Program-made: the position numbers and the translations under genes
The notes under the pieces: generated by a model
Database searches by the model: none
What the model was told of the DNA's origin: nothing
The model's input: only the letters and a program-made list of their open reading frames with translations
Assembly (NCBI GenBank): GCA_963715055.1
Contig: CAVQRB010000018.1
Coordinates: forward strand, 186,001-250,000
Source of the DNA: CAVQRB01 sp963715055
Lineage (GTDB): Bacteria; Pseudomonadota; Alphaproteobacteria; Rhodobacterales; Rhodobacteraceae
Reading direction: 5' to 3'
DNA: 64,000 bases
In this document: piece by piece, positions 25,183-34,070 of the stretch
Layout: every line of letters starts with the position of its first letter
Position numbering within the stretch: position 1 is the stretch's first letter

Positions 25183-25494
25183 TTAAAAGCGTTCCGCGCG
25201 CAGTACTTCGCAATCCACGATCGACACCACGCCGATGTGCTTCTCGACCACCTCGAAGGCCGCGTCGAGCAGGACTTCCAGCCGTTCGGGCCGCACGATG
25301 CAGATCACCTGCACCATGCCGCTGGCGCGTCCGATCTCCCCGGCCCGCGTCCAGGCGCCCGAGCGCCCCGATCCGCCCAGCACCGGCAGGATCGTGAAAC
25401 CGGTCACTCCGGCCTTCTTCAGCGCGTTGGTCAGGCGCGATTCCATGATCGCTTCGATGGTGATTTCCACCCGTTTGGCTTTATGTGTCAGCAT
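25183..25494 (-). CDS. PII-like signal protein (SbtB type)
   Basis: A 103-residue PII-fold protein: KRVEITIEAIMESRLTNAL, then KAGVTGFTILPVLGGSGRSG where the T-loop begins, and VQVICIVRPERLEVLLDAAF ending in a short C-terminal strand. It lacks the uridylylated tyrosine context of GlnB/GlnK. It lies four bases downstream of an SbtA-type transporter, the arrangement of cyanobacterial SbtA-SbtB, in which SbtB binds adenine nucleotides including cAMP and controls bicarbonate uptake. The same role here is inferred. Confidence 0.85.
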   Translation of the reverse strand: MLTHKAKRVEITIEAIMESRLTNALKKAGVTGFTILPVLGGSGRSGAWTRAGEIGRASGMVQVICIVRPERLEVLLDAAFEVVEKHIGVVSIVDCEVLRAERF

Positions 25495-25498
25495 GATC

Positions 25499-26476
25499 TC
25501 AGGCTCCTGTCAGGGCCGTGGCCACCGCAACGTAAAGCGGAATGCCCAGCGTCAGGTTGAAGGGAAAGGTCACGCCCAGCGACAGCGTGAGATAGATCGA
25601 CGGGTTCGCCTCCGGCAGCGCCACGCGCATCGCGGCGGGCACGGCGATGTAGGAGGCCGAGGCCGAGAGCACCATCATCAGCGCGACACCGCCCGTCGAA
25701 AGCCCGAGTGCCAGACCGGCGGCGAGGCCGAAGGAACTGCCCACCAGCGGCATCAACACGCCGAAAGCCAGAACGCCGGGTTTCAGGACGCCGCTGCCGC
25801 CGCGCAATCCGCGCCCGGCGACGAGGCCCATGTCGAGCAGGAAAAGACACAGCACCCCCTTGAACGGCGCCACGATGAAACTGGAGATTTCCGCGAGGCC
25901 CTCCTCGCCGGTGACCCAGCCGATCAGGAACGACCCGACCAGCAGGACGATCGACCCATTGAGCAGGATCTCCCGCATCAGATCGCCGTCCATCCGCCGC
26001 CCGTCGCCGCCGCGCGAAATCAGCCAGAGCGCCGAAAGGATCGCGGGGGCCTCCATCGCCGCCGCCACCGCGACCATGTAGCCTTCGGAGGAGATGCCGC
26101 TGCTGGCCAGTACCGAGGTGCCTGCGACGAAGGTCACGATGGAGATCGAGCCGTAGTGTGCCGCCACCGCCGCCGCATCGAGCCGGCTCAGCCCGGTCAT
26201 CACCTGCAAGAGCGCAAAGGCGATCAGCGGCAGAAGCGCCGAAAGGGCAATCCCCGCCAGCAAGGAGAGCCCGAGCTTGGCGTCGATGCCATGCGCGGCG
26301 ACACTGACCCCGCCCTTGAAGCCGATGGCGAAGAGCAGATAGATCGACAGCGCCTTGGCCGCGGCTTCCGGCACGCTGAGGTCCGAGCGCGCCAGCGAGG
26401 CCGCCACCCCCAGCGCGAAGGACAGGATGATCGGCGACAGAAGGTTGTTGGCCGCGAGGGTCAGAATTTGGTCCAC
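25499..26476 (-). CDS. SbtA-type sodium-dependent bicarbonate transporter
   Basis: Inner-membrane transporter of 325 residues with about ten hydrophobic helices in two inverted halves. SbtA-like segments: LLSPIILSFALGVAASL near the start, AIGFKGG in the first half, AAHYGSISIVTFVAG in the middle, and the matching LSASASYIAVPAAMRVALPEANPSIYL in the second half. Start is a GTG at 26476 with AGGA seven bases upstream. It lies between a beta-carbonic anhydrase gene and a PII-like gene, which strongly supports bicarbonate as substrate. Confidence 0.88.
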   Translation of the reverse strand: MDQILTLAANNLLSPIILSFALGVAASLARSDLSVPEAAAKALSIYLLFAIGFKGGVSVAAHGIDAKLGLSLLAGIALSALLPLIAFALLQVMTGLSRLDAAAVAAHYGSISIVTFVAGTSVLASSGISSEGYMVAVAAAMEAPAILSALWLISRGGDGRRMDGDLMREILLNGSIVLLVGSFLIGWVTGEEGLAEISSFIVAPFKGVLCLFLLDMGLVAGRGLRGGSGVLKPGVLAFGVLMPLVGSSFGLAAGLALGLSTGGVALMMVLSASASYIAVPAAMRVALPEANPSIYLTLSLGVTFPFNLTLGIPLYVAVATALTGA

Positions 26477-26527
26477 TTGCCGATCCTTGCGTGATTGGAG
26501 CCCTGGGTGATCTGCGCGCGCCGGCGG

Positions 26528-27178
26528 TCAGACCGGCTTGAAACCATTGGTCTCGGGATGGAAGCATTCGAGCCCGCCCTCGCCGATGTCGGTCCAGAGC
26601 CCATGCAGGGTCAGAAGCCCTTCCTCGACCCTGCTGCGGATAAAGGGAAAGGTCATCAGGTTCTCGAGGCTCGCCGTGACCGAGTGCTTCTCCAGCATCT
26701 GCTGCTGCACCGCGGGATCGTTCTCCGTCGCCACCAGATCGTATTTCGGGCGCAGGATATCCATCCAGCGGCCCACGAAACTGGTCTGCACCTCGAGGTC
26801 GGGCGCGCGGCCCTGACACATGTCGAGGCAGCCCTTGACGCCGCCGCAGTTGGAATGACCGAGCACGATCAGATGCGAGACATTGAGCATCGTCACCGCA
26901 TATTCCACCGCCGCCGAGGTGCCGTGGTGATCGCCGTCGGGCTCATAGGGCGGCACGAGGTTGGCGATGTTGCGGTGGATGAAGAATTCGCCCTGGTCCG
27001 CCCCGAAGATCGAGGTCACGTGAACCCGGCTGTCGCAACAGGAGATCACCATTGCCCGCGGGTGCTGCCCATCACTTGCGAGCCTGCGATACCACGCCTT
27101 GTTCTCCGCATAACCCGTGGCCTTCCAGCCGTGGTAGCGTTGCACCAGATACTGCGGAAGCGGTTTTGCCTGTTCCAT
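26528..27178 (-). CDS. Beta-class carbonic anhydrase
   Basis: Zinc enzyme interconverting CO2 and bicarbonate. The 216-residue protein has the zinc ligands Cys47 (CCDSRVH, with the Asp49-Arg51 pair), His108 and Cys111 (GHSNCGG). The ATG at 27178 starts the typical N-terminus (LPQYLVQRYHGWKA). It is the first gene of the run leading to the SbtA-like transporter and the PII-like protein; together they would import and hydrate inorganic carbon for carboxylases or pH control. Confidence 0.93.
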   Translation of the reverse strand: MEQAKPLPQYLVQRYHGWKATGYAENKAWYRRLASDGQHPRAMVISCCDSRVHVTSIFGADQGEFFIHRNIANLVPPYEPDGDHHGTSAAVEYAVTMLNVSHLIVLGHSNCGGVKGCLDMCQGRAPDLEVQTSFVGRWMDILRPKYDLVATENDPAVQQQMLEKHSVTASLENLMTFPFIRSRVEEGLLTLHGLWTDIGEGGLECFHPETNGFKPV

Positions 27179-27324
27179 CGTTTGTCTTCTTTCGTCACGA
27201 CGCCCTGCAACTACCCCGGATTTGCAACGAATTCGAGGGAAAACGACAGATCGCCTCAACCCTTTGGATAGAAATCACATGCCATAAGGCGCCCGTGCCG
27301 TGGGGGCATAAGAGGGTGAGAAAC

Positions 27325-27705
27325 ATGAATCATGTCCTGAGGATCAGGCTTAAGGAAACCGTGCGCGTGGATCAGGATCGCCTCGGCGCGCTTTACGCCG
27401 AAATGGGCGAGTCGGGTGCGGAAGACGTGGTCTGCCGCGCCATGGAGGAACTCGCGCTGCGCCTGTCGCATTGCAGCCGCCTGCACGCCGCCGGCAACAC
27501 GGGCGACCTGCGCAAATGCACGCGCTCGCTGATCGCCATCGCCGATCAGATCGGCATGCACCTGCTGGCGCGGGTCGCGGGCGACGTGATCGGCTGCATC
27601 GATACGGCGGATGCCAACGCCATGAACGCGACCTTCGCGCGACTCCTTCGGATCGGGGAGCAATCGCTCACCGCCATCTGGGATCTGCAGGACATCACAA
27701 TCTGA
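27325..27705 (+). CDS. Hypothetical protein, conserved type
   Basis: A 126-residue, mostly helical cytoplasmic protein (LYAEMGESGAEDVVCRAMEELALRL, LIAIADQIGMHLLARVAGDVIGCI). GAGGGTGAG lies just upstream of the ATG. The first part resembles small regulatory helical proteins but no family is recognised. It is divergent from the carbonic anhydrase gene and 67 bases before the aminopeptidase gene. Confidence 0.7.
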   Translation: MNHVLRIRLKETVRVDQDRLGALYAEMGESGAEDVVCRAMEELALRLSHCSRLHAAGNTGDLRKCTRSLIAIADQIGMHLLARVAGDVIGCIDTADANAMNATFARLLRIGEQSLTAIWDLQDITI

Positions 27706-27772
27706 TCCCTTGCGCGCGGGGCACAGAGGTCTAGGCTGGCGGAAAACCCACAAGCCGGAAAGACCCCGACCG

Positions 27773-29155
27773 ATGCCCCCTGCCTTCGCCGTGCCCGACG
27801 ACACCACCCTGCCGCTGCATCTCATCGGACAGGATGATCTGACCGCCTGGACCGCGGACCAGCCATCCTCCGTCGCGGCCTGGGTCGGTGCATCGGGTTT
27901 CACCGCGGCGCTGGGACAGGCGCTTCTGGTGCCCGGCGAGACCGGCGCACCGCTGATGGCGCTGGCTGGCTTCGGCACCGCCGAGACGCGGTCCCGCGCA
28001 CGCTTCCATCTGGCAGCAGCGGCGGCGAAACTGCCCAAGGGCAGCTACGCCATCGCCTCCGGTCTGCCAGCGGATCAGGCCGAGGTCGAAGTGCTGGGCT
28101 GGCTGCTCGCGGGCTACCGCTTCACGCGCTACAAATCGGCCAAGCCGATGGGCGCCCGACTGGTGGCCCCCGAAGGTCTGGACACCGCACGCCTGCTGGC
28201 GCTGGCCGAAGGCGAGTATCTCACCCGCGATCTGATCAACACGCCTGCCTCCGACATGGGACCGCCCGATCTGGAACAGGCCGCGCGCGATCTGGCAGCA
28301 AAGCATGGCGCCCGGATCGAGGTGATCACCGGCGAGGCGCTGCTGGAGCGGAACTTCCCGATGGTCCACACCGTCGGGCGCGCCGCCGACCGCGCGCCAC
28401 GGCTCATCGACATGACATGGGGAGAAACCGGCCCGCACATCACGCTGGTCGGCAAGGGCGTCTGCTTCGACACCGGCGGGCTCAACCTGAAACCGGGCGA
28501 ATCGATGGGGCTCATGAAGAAGGACATGGGCGGGGCCGCCAATGTTCTGGGCCTCGCGCACATGCTGATGGCAACGGGCGTGGCGCTGCGCCTGCGCGTC
28601 CTGATCCCGGCGGTGGAGAACGCGGTCAGCGGCAACGCCTTCCGGCCCGGCGACATCCTCACCTCGCGCAAGGGGTTGACGGTGGAGATCAACAACACCG
28701 ACGCCGAAGGCCGCCTCGTGCTCGCCGACGCGCTGGCCTATGCGCAGGAAGCCGACCCCGATCTGATCGTCTCGATGGCCACGCTCACCGGGGCGGCGCG
28801 GGTCGCCGTCGGCCCCGACCTGGCACCCTATTACAGCGACGATGCGGGCTTTTGCGCAGACTTCGAGGCGGCGGCTCTTGCACAGGCCGATCCGGTCTGG
28901 CGAATGCCCTTTCACACCCCCTACGAGGCCATGATCGAACCCGCGATCGCCGATCTCGACAACGCGCCCAAGGGCGGTTTCGCGGGGTCCATCACCGCCG
29001 CCCTCTTCCTGCGCCGCTTCGTCGGCACAAGCCCTTACGTGCATTTCGACATCTACGGCTGGCAACCCGCCGATGCCCCTGCCAGGCCGAAGGGAGGCGT
29101 GGGTCAGGCGACGCGCGCGCTCTATGCCATGCTCGGCGACAAAGCCCGGTCATGA
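27773..29155 (+). CDS. Leucyl aminopeptidase family protein (M17)
   Basis: Cytosolic dinuclear-metal aminopeptidase of 460 residues. The C-terminal catalytic domain carries VGKGVCFDTGGLNLKPGESM (metal and lysine region), KKDMGGAA, and NTDAEGRLVLADAL, the M17 signature. The N-terminal domain is shorter than in E. coli PepA, as in the PepB-like group. The start at 27773 was chosen for its GGAAAG and fit to the family. The stop overlaps the start of an NlpC/P60 gene. Confidence 0.92.
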   Translation: MPPAFAVPDDTTLPLHLIGQDDLTAWTADQPSSVAAWVGASGFTAALGQALLVPGETGAPLMALAGFGTAETRSRARFHLAAAAAKLPKGSYAIASGLPADQAEVEVLGWLLAGYRFTRYKSAKPMGARLVAPEGLDTARLLALAEGEYLTRDLINTPASDMGPPDLEQAARDLAAKHGARIEVITGEALLERNFPMVHTVGRAADRAPRLIDMTWGETGPHITLVGKGVCFDTGGLNLKPGESMGLMKKDMGGAANVLGLAHMLMATGVALRLRVLIPAVENAVSGNAFRPGDILTSRKGLTVEINNTDAEGRLVLADALAYAQEADPDLIVSMATLTGAARVAVGPDLAPYYSDDAGFCADFEAAALAQADPVWRMPFHTPYEAMIEPAIADLDNAPKGGFAGSITAALFLRRFVGTSPYVHFDIYGWQPADAPARPKGGVGQATRALYAMLGDKARS

Positions 29156-29949
29156 GCGATCCGCGCACCACCCCCGAGGTCGAGACCTGCAGCATTCCGG
29201 CGCGCATCCTGCATCCCGTTGTCGATCTGCTGCGGCGCCCCGACGGCCCCCGCGACCGGCAGCTCATCTTTGGCGAAACCGTCACGATCGTGCATGTCAG
29301 TGACACATATCGGCTGGTCCGCGCCGACAAGGATGGATATTGCGGCTACCTGCCCGAAAGCGCTCTGGGCACGCCGCGCGCGGCAACGCACAAGGTCACC
29401 GCCCCCGCGACGCATGCCTATTCAGACGCGAGCATCAAATCGCCCGAGAAAATGCTGCTGAGCTTCGGCAGCCTCGTGACCGCCCTATCCGCCACCGCCG
29501 ACTTCATCGAAACGGACGCGGGCCATATTCCGCGCCAGCATCTGCACCAATTGCCCGTGACCGCCACCGATCCCGCGGCGATCGCCGAACTGTTTCTCGG
29601 CACGCCCTATCTCTGGGGCGGCAATTCGCGCTCGGGGCTAGATTGCTCGGGACTGGTGCAGGCCGCCTGCCTTGCCTGTGGCATCCCCTGCCCCGGCGAC
29701 AGCGACCAGCAGGCCAAGTCACTTGGCACACCGCTGAACGATCCCACCGCGCTGCAACGCAACGACCTGATCTTCTGGAAAGGCCATGTGGCGCTTGTGG
29801 CCGCGCCGGACAGGATCATCCATTCCAACGCAGGCTACATGAGCACTGTCTTCGAGCCATTGGAGGCGGCGCTCGCCCGGATCGCCGCCAGCGGCGACGG
29901 CAAGCCCACGTCCTACCGTCGGCTCACTCCGTGTCCACCGCCCGGATGA
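29152..29949 (+). CDS. NlpC/P60 family peptidase with SH3-like domain
   Basis: Cell-wall peptide hydrolase of 265 residues. The N-terminal half is an SH3b-like binding region (about 20-135). The C-terminal NlpC/P60 domain has the catalytic cysteine in LDCSGLVQAAC, the histidine in GHVALVAAPDRIIHSN and the entry segment FLGTPYLWGG. There is no signal peptide, as in other members paired with an M17 aminopeptidase, so it may act on recycled murein peptides in the cytoplasm. ATGA overlap with the aminopeptidase gene. Confidence 0.9.
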   Translation: MSDPRTTPEVETCSIPARILHPVVDLLRRPDGPRDRQLIFGETVTIVHVSDTYRLVRADKDGYCGYLPESALGTPRAATHKVTAPATHAYSDASIKSPEKMLLSFGSLVTALSATADFIETDAGHIPRQHLHQLPVTATDPAAIAELFLGTPYLWGGNSRSGLDCSGLVQAACLACGIPCPGDSDQQAKSLGTPLNDPTALQRNDLIFWKGHVALVAAPDRIIHSNAGYMSTVFEPLEAALARIAASGDGKPTSYRRLTPCPPPG

Positions 29950-30277
29950 GCTTGCGCTCCAGCACGCGCAACACCGTTTTCAGGTCATGGCCGCGGCGGA
30001 TCACCTGCCCGTCCATGCCGATCACCGCGTACATTCCCTGCTTTTCGCGCAGTTTGGGCCGCTTTTCGATCCGGTAGAGCGGGTTTTCCGCCGTGCGCCG
30101 GAACACCGAAAACACCGCCACTTCCCGCAGGCAGGAAATCCCGTAATCCCGCCATTCGCCCGCCGCGACGAACCGCCCATAGAGAGAGAGGATCACCGAC
30201 AATTCCGTCCTGTGAAACGCGACCTGCAAGGGCGGCATCTGATGCAGATTGCTGGACGGGGGCAGCGGGTAATTCAT
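29924..30277 (-). CDS. DUF2794 domain-containing protein
   Basis: A 117-residue cytoplasmic protein with the DUF2794 pattern: FHRTELSVILSLYGRFVAAGEWRDY, AVFSVFRRTAENPLYRIEKRPK and GQVIRRGHDLKTVLRVLERKL. The family is restricted to alphaproteobacteria and has no known function. I use the ATG at 30277; an in-frame TTG at 30307 would add ten residues. Its 3' end overlaps the end of the convergent NlpC/P60 gene by 26 bases. Confidence 0.85.
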   Translation of the reverse strand: MNYPLPPSSNLHQMPPLQVAFHRTELSVILSLYGRFVAAGEWRDYGISCLREVAVFSVFRRTAENPLYRIEKRPKLREKQGMYAVIGMDGQVIRRGHDLKTVLRVLERKLIRAVDTE

Positions 30278-30389
30278 GCTGTCAGACTTGCGCTCTTCGG
30301 GTTTCAAATCAAGCCCTCACGCGTCAATATACAGGGGCTTTTCGATCTGATAGGCCTTGATGGTGAAGAGCAGACCAGCGGATGCGCCC

Positions 30390-30833
30390 ATGCCCGATCC
30401 CGACATAGCCCAGGCCCGCGCCGAAAGATGCGCGGCCCTCATGATGGAAAAGGACGCCGCCAGCCGCAGTCTCGGTCTGAATATCGACCACATCGCCCCC
30501 GGACGCGCGACGCTCTCGATGCAGGTGCGGGCGGAGATGCTCAACGGCCACGGCATCTGCCATGGCGGTTTCATCTTCACCCTTGCCGACAGCGCCTTTG
30601 CCTTCGCCTGCAACAGCTACAACCGGGTCACCGTGGCGCAGCAGAACCAGATCACCTACCTGCTCCCCGGCCAACCCGGTGACCTGCTCACCGCAGAAGC
30701 CTGCGAAACCTCCCTGCAAGGCCGCTCCGGCATCTACGACGTCACCGTGAGCAACGCCGCAGGTCAGACCGTGGCGCTCTTTCGCGGCCTCTCGCGCACG
30801 ATCAGGGGGCAGCATTTCGAGGAGGCCACATGA
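30390..30833 (+). CDS. paaI: Phenylacetate degradation thioesterase PaaI
   Basis: Hotdog-fold acyl-CoA thioesterase that clears blocked CoA esters during phenylacetate catabolism. The 147-residue protein has the PaaI signature MLNGHGICHGGFIFTLADSA with the catalytic aspartate, then FAFACNSYNRVTVAQQNQI and LQGRSGIYDVTV. The stop overlaps the start of paaK (ATGA). The ATG at 30390 fits the family length; an upstream ATG at 30360 is possible. Confidence 0.9.
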   Translation: MPDPDIAQARAERCAALMMEKDAASRSLGLNIDHIAPGRATLSMQVRAEMLNGHGICHGGFIFTLADSAFAFACNSYNRVTVAQQNQITYLLPGQPGDLLTAEACETSLQGRSGIYDVTVSNAAGQTVALFRGLSRTIRGQHFEEAT

Positions 30834-32137
30834 AGGACCTCACGCCGCCCCGCGCCACGCTCGACCCGATCGAGATCGCCAGCCGCGATGAAATCACTGC
30901 CCTCCAGACCGAGCGCCTGAAATGGTCGCTGCGCCACGCCTATGACAACGTGCCTTTCTACAAGGCCGGTTTCGAGGCCGCAGGCGTGCACCCGGATGAT
31001 CTGAAAACAGTCTCTGATCTGGCGAAATTCCCCTTCACGCAGAAAACCGACCTGCGCGCGCATTACCCTTTCGGCATGTTCGCCGTGCCGCGCGACCGGA
31101 TCGCCCGCATCCATGCCTCCTCCGGCACCACCGGCCAGCCCACCGTGGTCGGCTACACCCAGGGCGATCTTGCCCATTGGGCGCAGGTGGTGGCGCGCTC
31201 GCTGCGGGCGGGCGGAATGCGGCGGGGCGATCTTCTGCACAACGCCTATGGCTACGGCCTCTTCACCGGCGGCCTCGGCATCCAGCTCGGCGCCGATGCG
31301 CTGGGGCTCGCCACCGTGCCGGTCTCGGGCGGCATGACCGCGCGGCAGGTCCGGCTGATCACCGATTTCCGACCCAAGGGGATCACCGTCACGCCGTCCT
31401 ATGCGCTCTCCATCCTCGATCAATTCGCGGCCGAGGGCATCGACCCGCGCGGCACGTCGCTCGAGGTCGGCATCTTCGGCGCGGAACCCTGGACCAATGC
31501 CATGCGGCAGGAGATCGAGGCGGCTTTCGACATGCATGCGGTCGACATCTATGGCCTCTCTGAGGTGATCGGTCCGGGCGTGTCGATGGAATGCGTGGAG
31601 ACCAAGGACGGGCTGCACATCTGGGAGGATCACTTCTACCCCGAAGTCGTCGATCCCGATACCGGTGCGGCGCTGCCCGAAGGCGCGCGGGGGGAGCTGG
31701 TTTTCACCTCGCTGACCAAGGAGGCCTTCCCGATCATCCGCTACCGCACCCGCGATCTTAGCCGCCTGCTGCCCGGCACCGCCCGCTCCATGCGCCGGAT
31801 GGAGAAGGTCACCGGGCGGGCCGACGACATGATCATCCTGCGCGGCGTGAACGTCTTTCCCACGCAGGTCGAGGAGGCGCTGCTCGCCACGCCGGGCCTC
31901 GCCCCGCATTTCCAGATCGAACTGACGCGCCCCGACCGCATGGACCAGATGCGAATCCTCTGCGAAGCGGCGGGGTCGGCCTCCCGCGAGACCCGTCAGG
32001 GCGCGGGAGAGGCCCTCCTCGCGCGCATCAAGGAGGCCATCGGCATCACCGTCGCGGTCGAGGTCGCGGAGCCGGGCGGCGTGGCGCGCTCCGAAGGCAA
32101 GGCGGTCCGCATCCTCGACAAGCGTCCCAAGGGCTGA
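30830..32137 (+). CDS. paaK: Phenylacetate-CoA ligase
   Basis: Activates phenylacetate to phenylacetyl-CoA with ATP, the first step of the aerobic pathway. The 435-residue enzyme has the adenylation P-loop RIHASSGTTGQPTVVGYT near 95, IYGLSEVIGPGVSMEC near 240, the hinge YRTRDLSRLL and GRADDMIILRGVNVFPTQVE near 332. It is coupled to paaI. The paaABCDE oxygenase genes are not in the window. Confidence 0.94.
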   Translation: MKDLTPPRATLDPIEIASRDEITALQTERLKWSLRHAYDNVPFYKAGFEAAGVHPDDLKTVSDLAKFPFTQKTDLRAHYPFGMFAVPRDRIARIHASSGTTGQPTVVGYTQGDLAHWAQVVARSLRAGGMRRGDLLHNAYGYGLFTGGLGIQLGADALGLATVPVSGGMTARQVRLITDFRPKGITVTPSYALSILDQFAAEGIDPRGTSLEVGIFGAEPWTNAMRQEIEAAFDMHAVDIYGLSEVIGPGVSMECVETKDGLHIWEDHFYPEVVDPDTGAALPEGARGELVFTSLTKEAFPIIRYRTRDLSRLLPGTARSMRRMEKVTGRADDMIILRGVNVFPTQVEEALLATPGLAPHFQIELTRPDRMDQMRILCEAAGSASRETRQGAGEALLARIKEAIGITVAVEVAEPGGVARSEGKAVRILDKRPKG

Positions 32138-32193
32138 ACGGCATTAACCTCCGCGCAGGGTTTGCGACCGAACGCCCTGTTACTGCGCGAAAG

Positions 32194-32248
32194 GGTGCAC
32201 GGGGGGTGTACGCCCGGTGTACAGGGGGTGTACCCGGGGTGTATGGCC
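32194..32248 (+). repeat. Exact 11-bp tandem array of GGTGYAY, five copies
   Basis: GGTGCAC, GGTGTAC, GGTGTAC, GGTGTAC and GGTGTAT start at 32194, 32205, 32216, 32227 and 32238, exactly 11 bases apart; the four spacer bases vary. The array lies in the 185-base gap between the convergent ends of paaK and imuB. A spacing of about one helical turn would place every copy on the same face of the DNA. Confidence 0.85.
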
Positions 32249-32322
32249 TTTTTCCCCGTATTTTCAATCGTTAACCTCCGATTTCGTCACACATCCGACC
32301 GGACGGACGCCACCGTTGCGCC

Positions 32323-33984
32323 TCAGGCGAAAGCCCCCTGGCAGAACCATCCCGACGACATCGTCCCGCCATGCCCGTAAAAGAGCCACAGCCGCTGCCC
32401 GTCCGCCGTCTCCGTCACCCAGTAATCGCGCACCCCGCTGCGCCAGTTCGGATCGTCGAGCCACCACTCCGGCGCGATCCGTTCCGGCCCGATCACCCGG
32501 ACCCGCGTCAGGGTCTGGCCGCGCCAGCGGAACACCTCCGGCATCTGCGGCCGGTCAGGCGCCTGCACCGGCTCTGGCTGCCAGATCAGCAGCGGACGCG
32601 GGTTACTCGGCTTCGGCCAGCCCCCCTCATGCGGCGCGGACCAGGCGGCGGCCAGCGTCTTGGCTGTCTTCTCGGGGATATGGCTTTCGGCCGGATGCTG
32701 CCGGGTGATCGCCTCCAGCCCCACCCGCGCCCCGATCCGCCCGATCAGGTCGTCGAGCGCAGTATTGCTCGCCAGCCGTCTGCTGACCGCCTCCCCCGCT
32801 TCCAGATGGCCCACCATGTGACGCGCGTGCACAGGCTCGGTCTGCACCGCCTCGAGCCGCAGCATGTCGATGCCGAAACCCGCATCGATCTCCGGAAGTT
32901 TCAGCGCCAGCAAGGGTTTGACCCGGTCCGCTTCCTGCGCAGGGCGGGCCAGCCCGACCTCGACCTGCTGGATGCCGTGGTCGCTGCGGAAGGCCTGTAG
33001 CCGCACCCGGCGCGCGCCCCGCCCCTTCGCCCGCAGGCTCTCGCAGAGCCGGTCGAGCAGCCGATCGATGCCCGCAAGGATGTCCGCCTCGAGCCCGATG
33101 GGTTCGGGCAGGGTCAGGCGCACGGCGAAATGCTCGGGCGGTTTCGCGGGGGAGACCGGCTCCGGTGCGGAGCCCATCGCCTGATCCATCCGCATCACCA
33201 GCCCGCGCCCGAAACGCCGCGCCAGGCTCGCACGCGGCTGGCCCAGAAGGTCGCCGATGCGCCGCAGGCCAAGGCGCGCCAGTTGCGCCACGATCTCCGG
33301 CTCCAGTCGCAAGGCTGCAATCGGCAGCGGCCCAAGGGCGGAATACATCTGCCCCGGCGCGGCGATCCGATGCGCCGTCTCCTCGGGCCCCAAGGTGATC
33401 ACCGGCGCCGCCCCGCCTTTGGTCCAGTGCCGCCGCTTGGCCGCCCGCGACCGCGTCGCCCGCGCTTCCTGGTCGATGGCATCGCCCGAGCGGTGCGAGC
33501 CTGCCACCTGCCCGGCGAAGCGCGCGAGCGCCCAGGCCGCGCCGCGGGTATCGCCAAGCCCCATGCGCACCGCAAGGCCAAGGTCGTTGCAATCCTGCTG
33601 CACCACCTCCAGCAGCGCCGCCTCGCCCCCGAAGAGATGCGCGCAACCGGTCAGATCCACCACCAGCCCGTCCTCCGCCTCGGGCGCGACCCAGGGGCTG
33701 AACTTGCCTGCCCAGCGCTGCAGCGCCGCCAGAAATCCCGCCTCCGCAGGCAGGCTCCGCGTCCGGGTGACCAGCCCCTCGCACATGGCATGGGCATCGC
33801 GCACGGGCTGTCCCACCCGCAGGCCATGGGACCGCGCGATGGGGTTGAGCGACGTTAAAACCTGCGTGTTATGAACATCCTGCACGATCCCCAGCGGCAG
33901 CGCCCCAAGCTGCGGTTCCCGGCGAATCAGCCGGTCCGCTCCCAGCGAGGGGAACCAGATCGATAGGATACGACGGTCGGACAT
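32323..33984 (-). CDS. imuB: ImuB, Y-family polymerase-like mutasome protein
   Basis: Non-catalytic Y-family polymerase relative that acts as hub of the SOS mutasome with DnaE2/ImuC and the beta clamp. The 553-residue protein starts ILSIWFPSLGADRL where active polymerases have the catalytic aspartate, and keeps LVVDLTGCAHLFGGE, typical of ImuB. The C-terminal part (RVRVIGPERIAPEWW, WVTETADGQRLWLFY) is the ImuB-specific extension. A LexA-type box lies 30 bases before the start. imuA is not beside it and dnaE2 is 23 kb away. Confidence 0.9.
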   Translation of the reverse strand: MSDRRILSIWFPSLGADRLIRREPQLGALPLGIVQDVHNTQVLTSLNPIARSHGLRVGQPVRDAHAMCEGLVTRTRSLPAEAGFLAALQRWAGKFSPWVAPEAEDGLVVDLTGCAHLFGGEAALLEVVQQDCNDLGLAVRMGLGDTRGAAWALARFAGQVAGSHRSGDAIDQEARATRSRAAKRRHWTKGGAAPVITLGPEETAHRIAAPGQMYSALGPLPIAALRLEPEIVAQLARLGLRRIGDLLGQPRASLARRFGRGLVMRMDQAMGSAPEPVSPAKPPEHFAVRLTLPEPIGLEADILAGIDRLLDRLCESLRAKGRGARRVRLQAFRSDHGIQQVEVGLARPAQEADRVKPLLALKLPEIDAGFGIDMLRLEAVQTEPVHARHMVGHLEAGEAVSRRLASNTALDDLIGRIGARVGLEAITRQHPAESHIPEKTAKTLAAAWSAPHEGGWPKPSNPRPLLIWQPEPVQAPDRPQMPEVFRWRGQTLTRVRVIGPERIAPEWWLDDPNWRSGVRDYWVTETADGQRLWLFYGHGGTMSSGWFCQGAFA

Positions 33985-34014
33985 GGGCAGCGGGCGACCT
34001 TGGGGATTCGATTT

Positions 34015-34029
34015 GTTCTCTTTTTGTTC
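34015..34029 (-). promoter_or_regulatory. LexA box upstream of imuB
   Basis: GTTC (34015-34018), seven bases, GTTC (34026-34029); on the gene strand GAAC-N7-GAAC. This is a perfect match to the alphaproteobacterial SOS operator. Confidence 0.8.
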
Positions 34030-34070
34030 TTATTCAAAATAACCCGTGGCCGCCGCCCTGTCGAGTCGTC

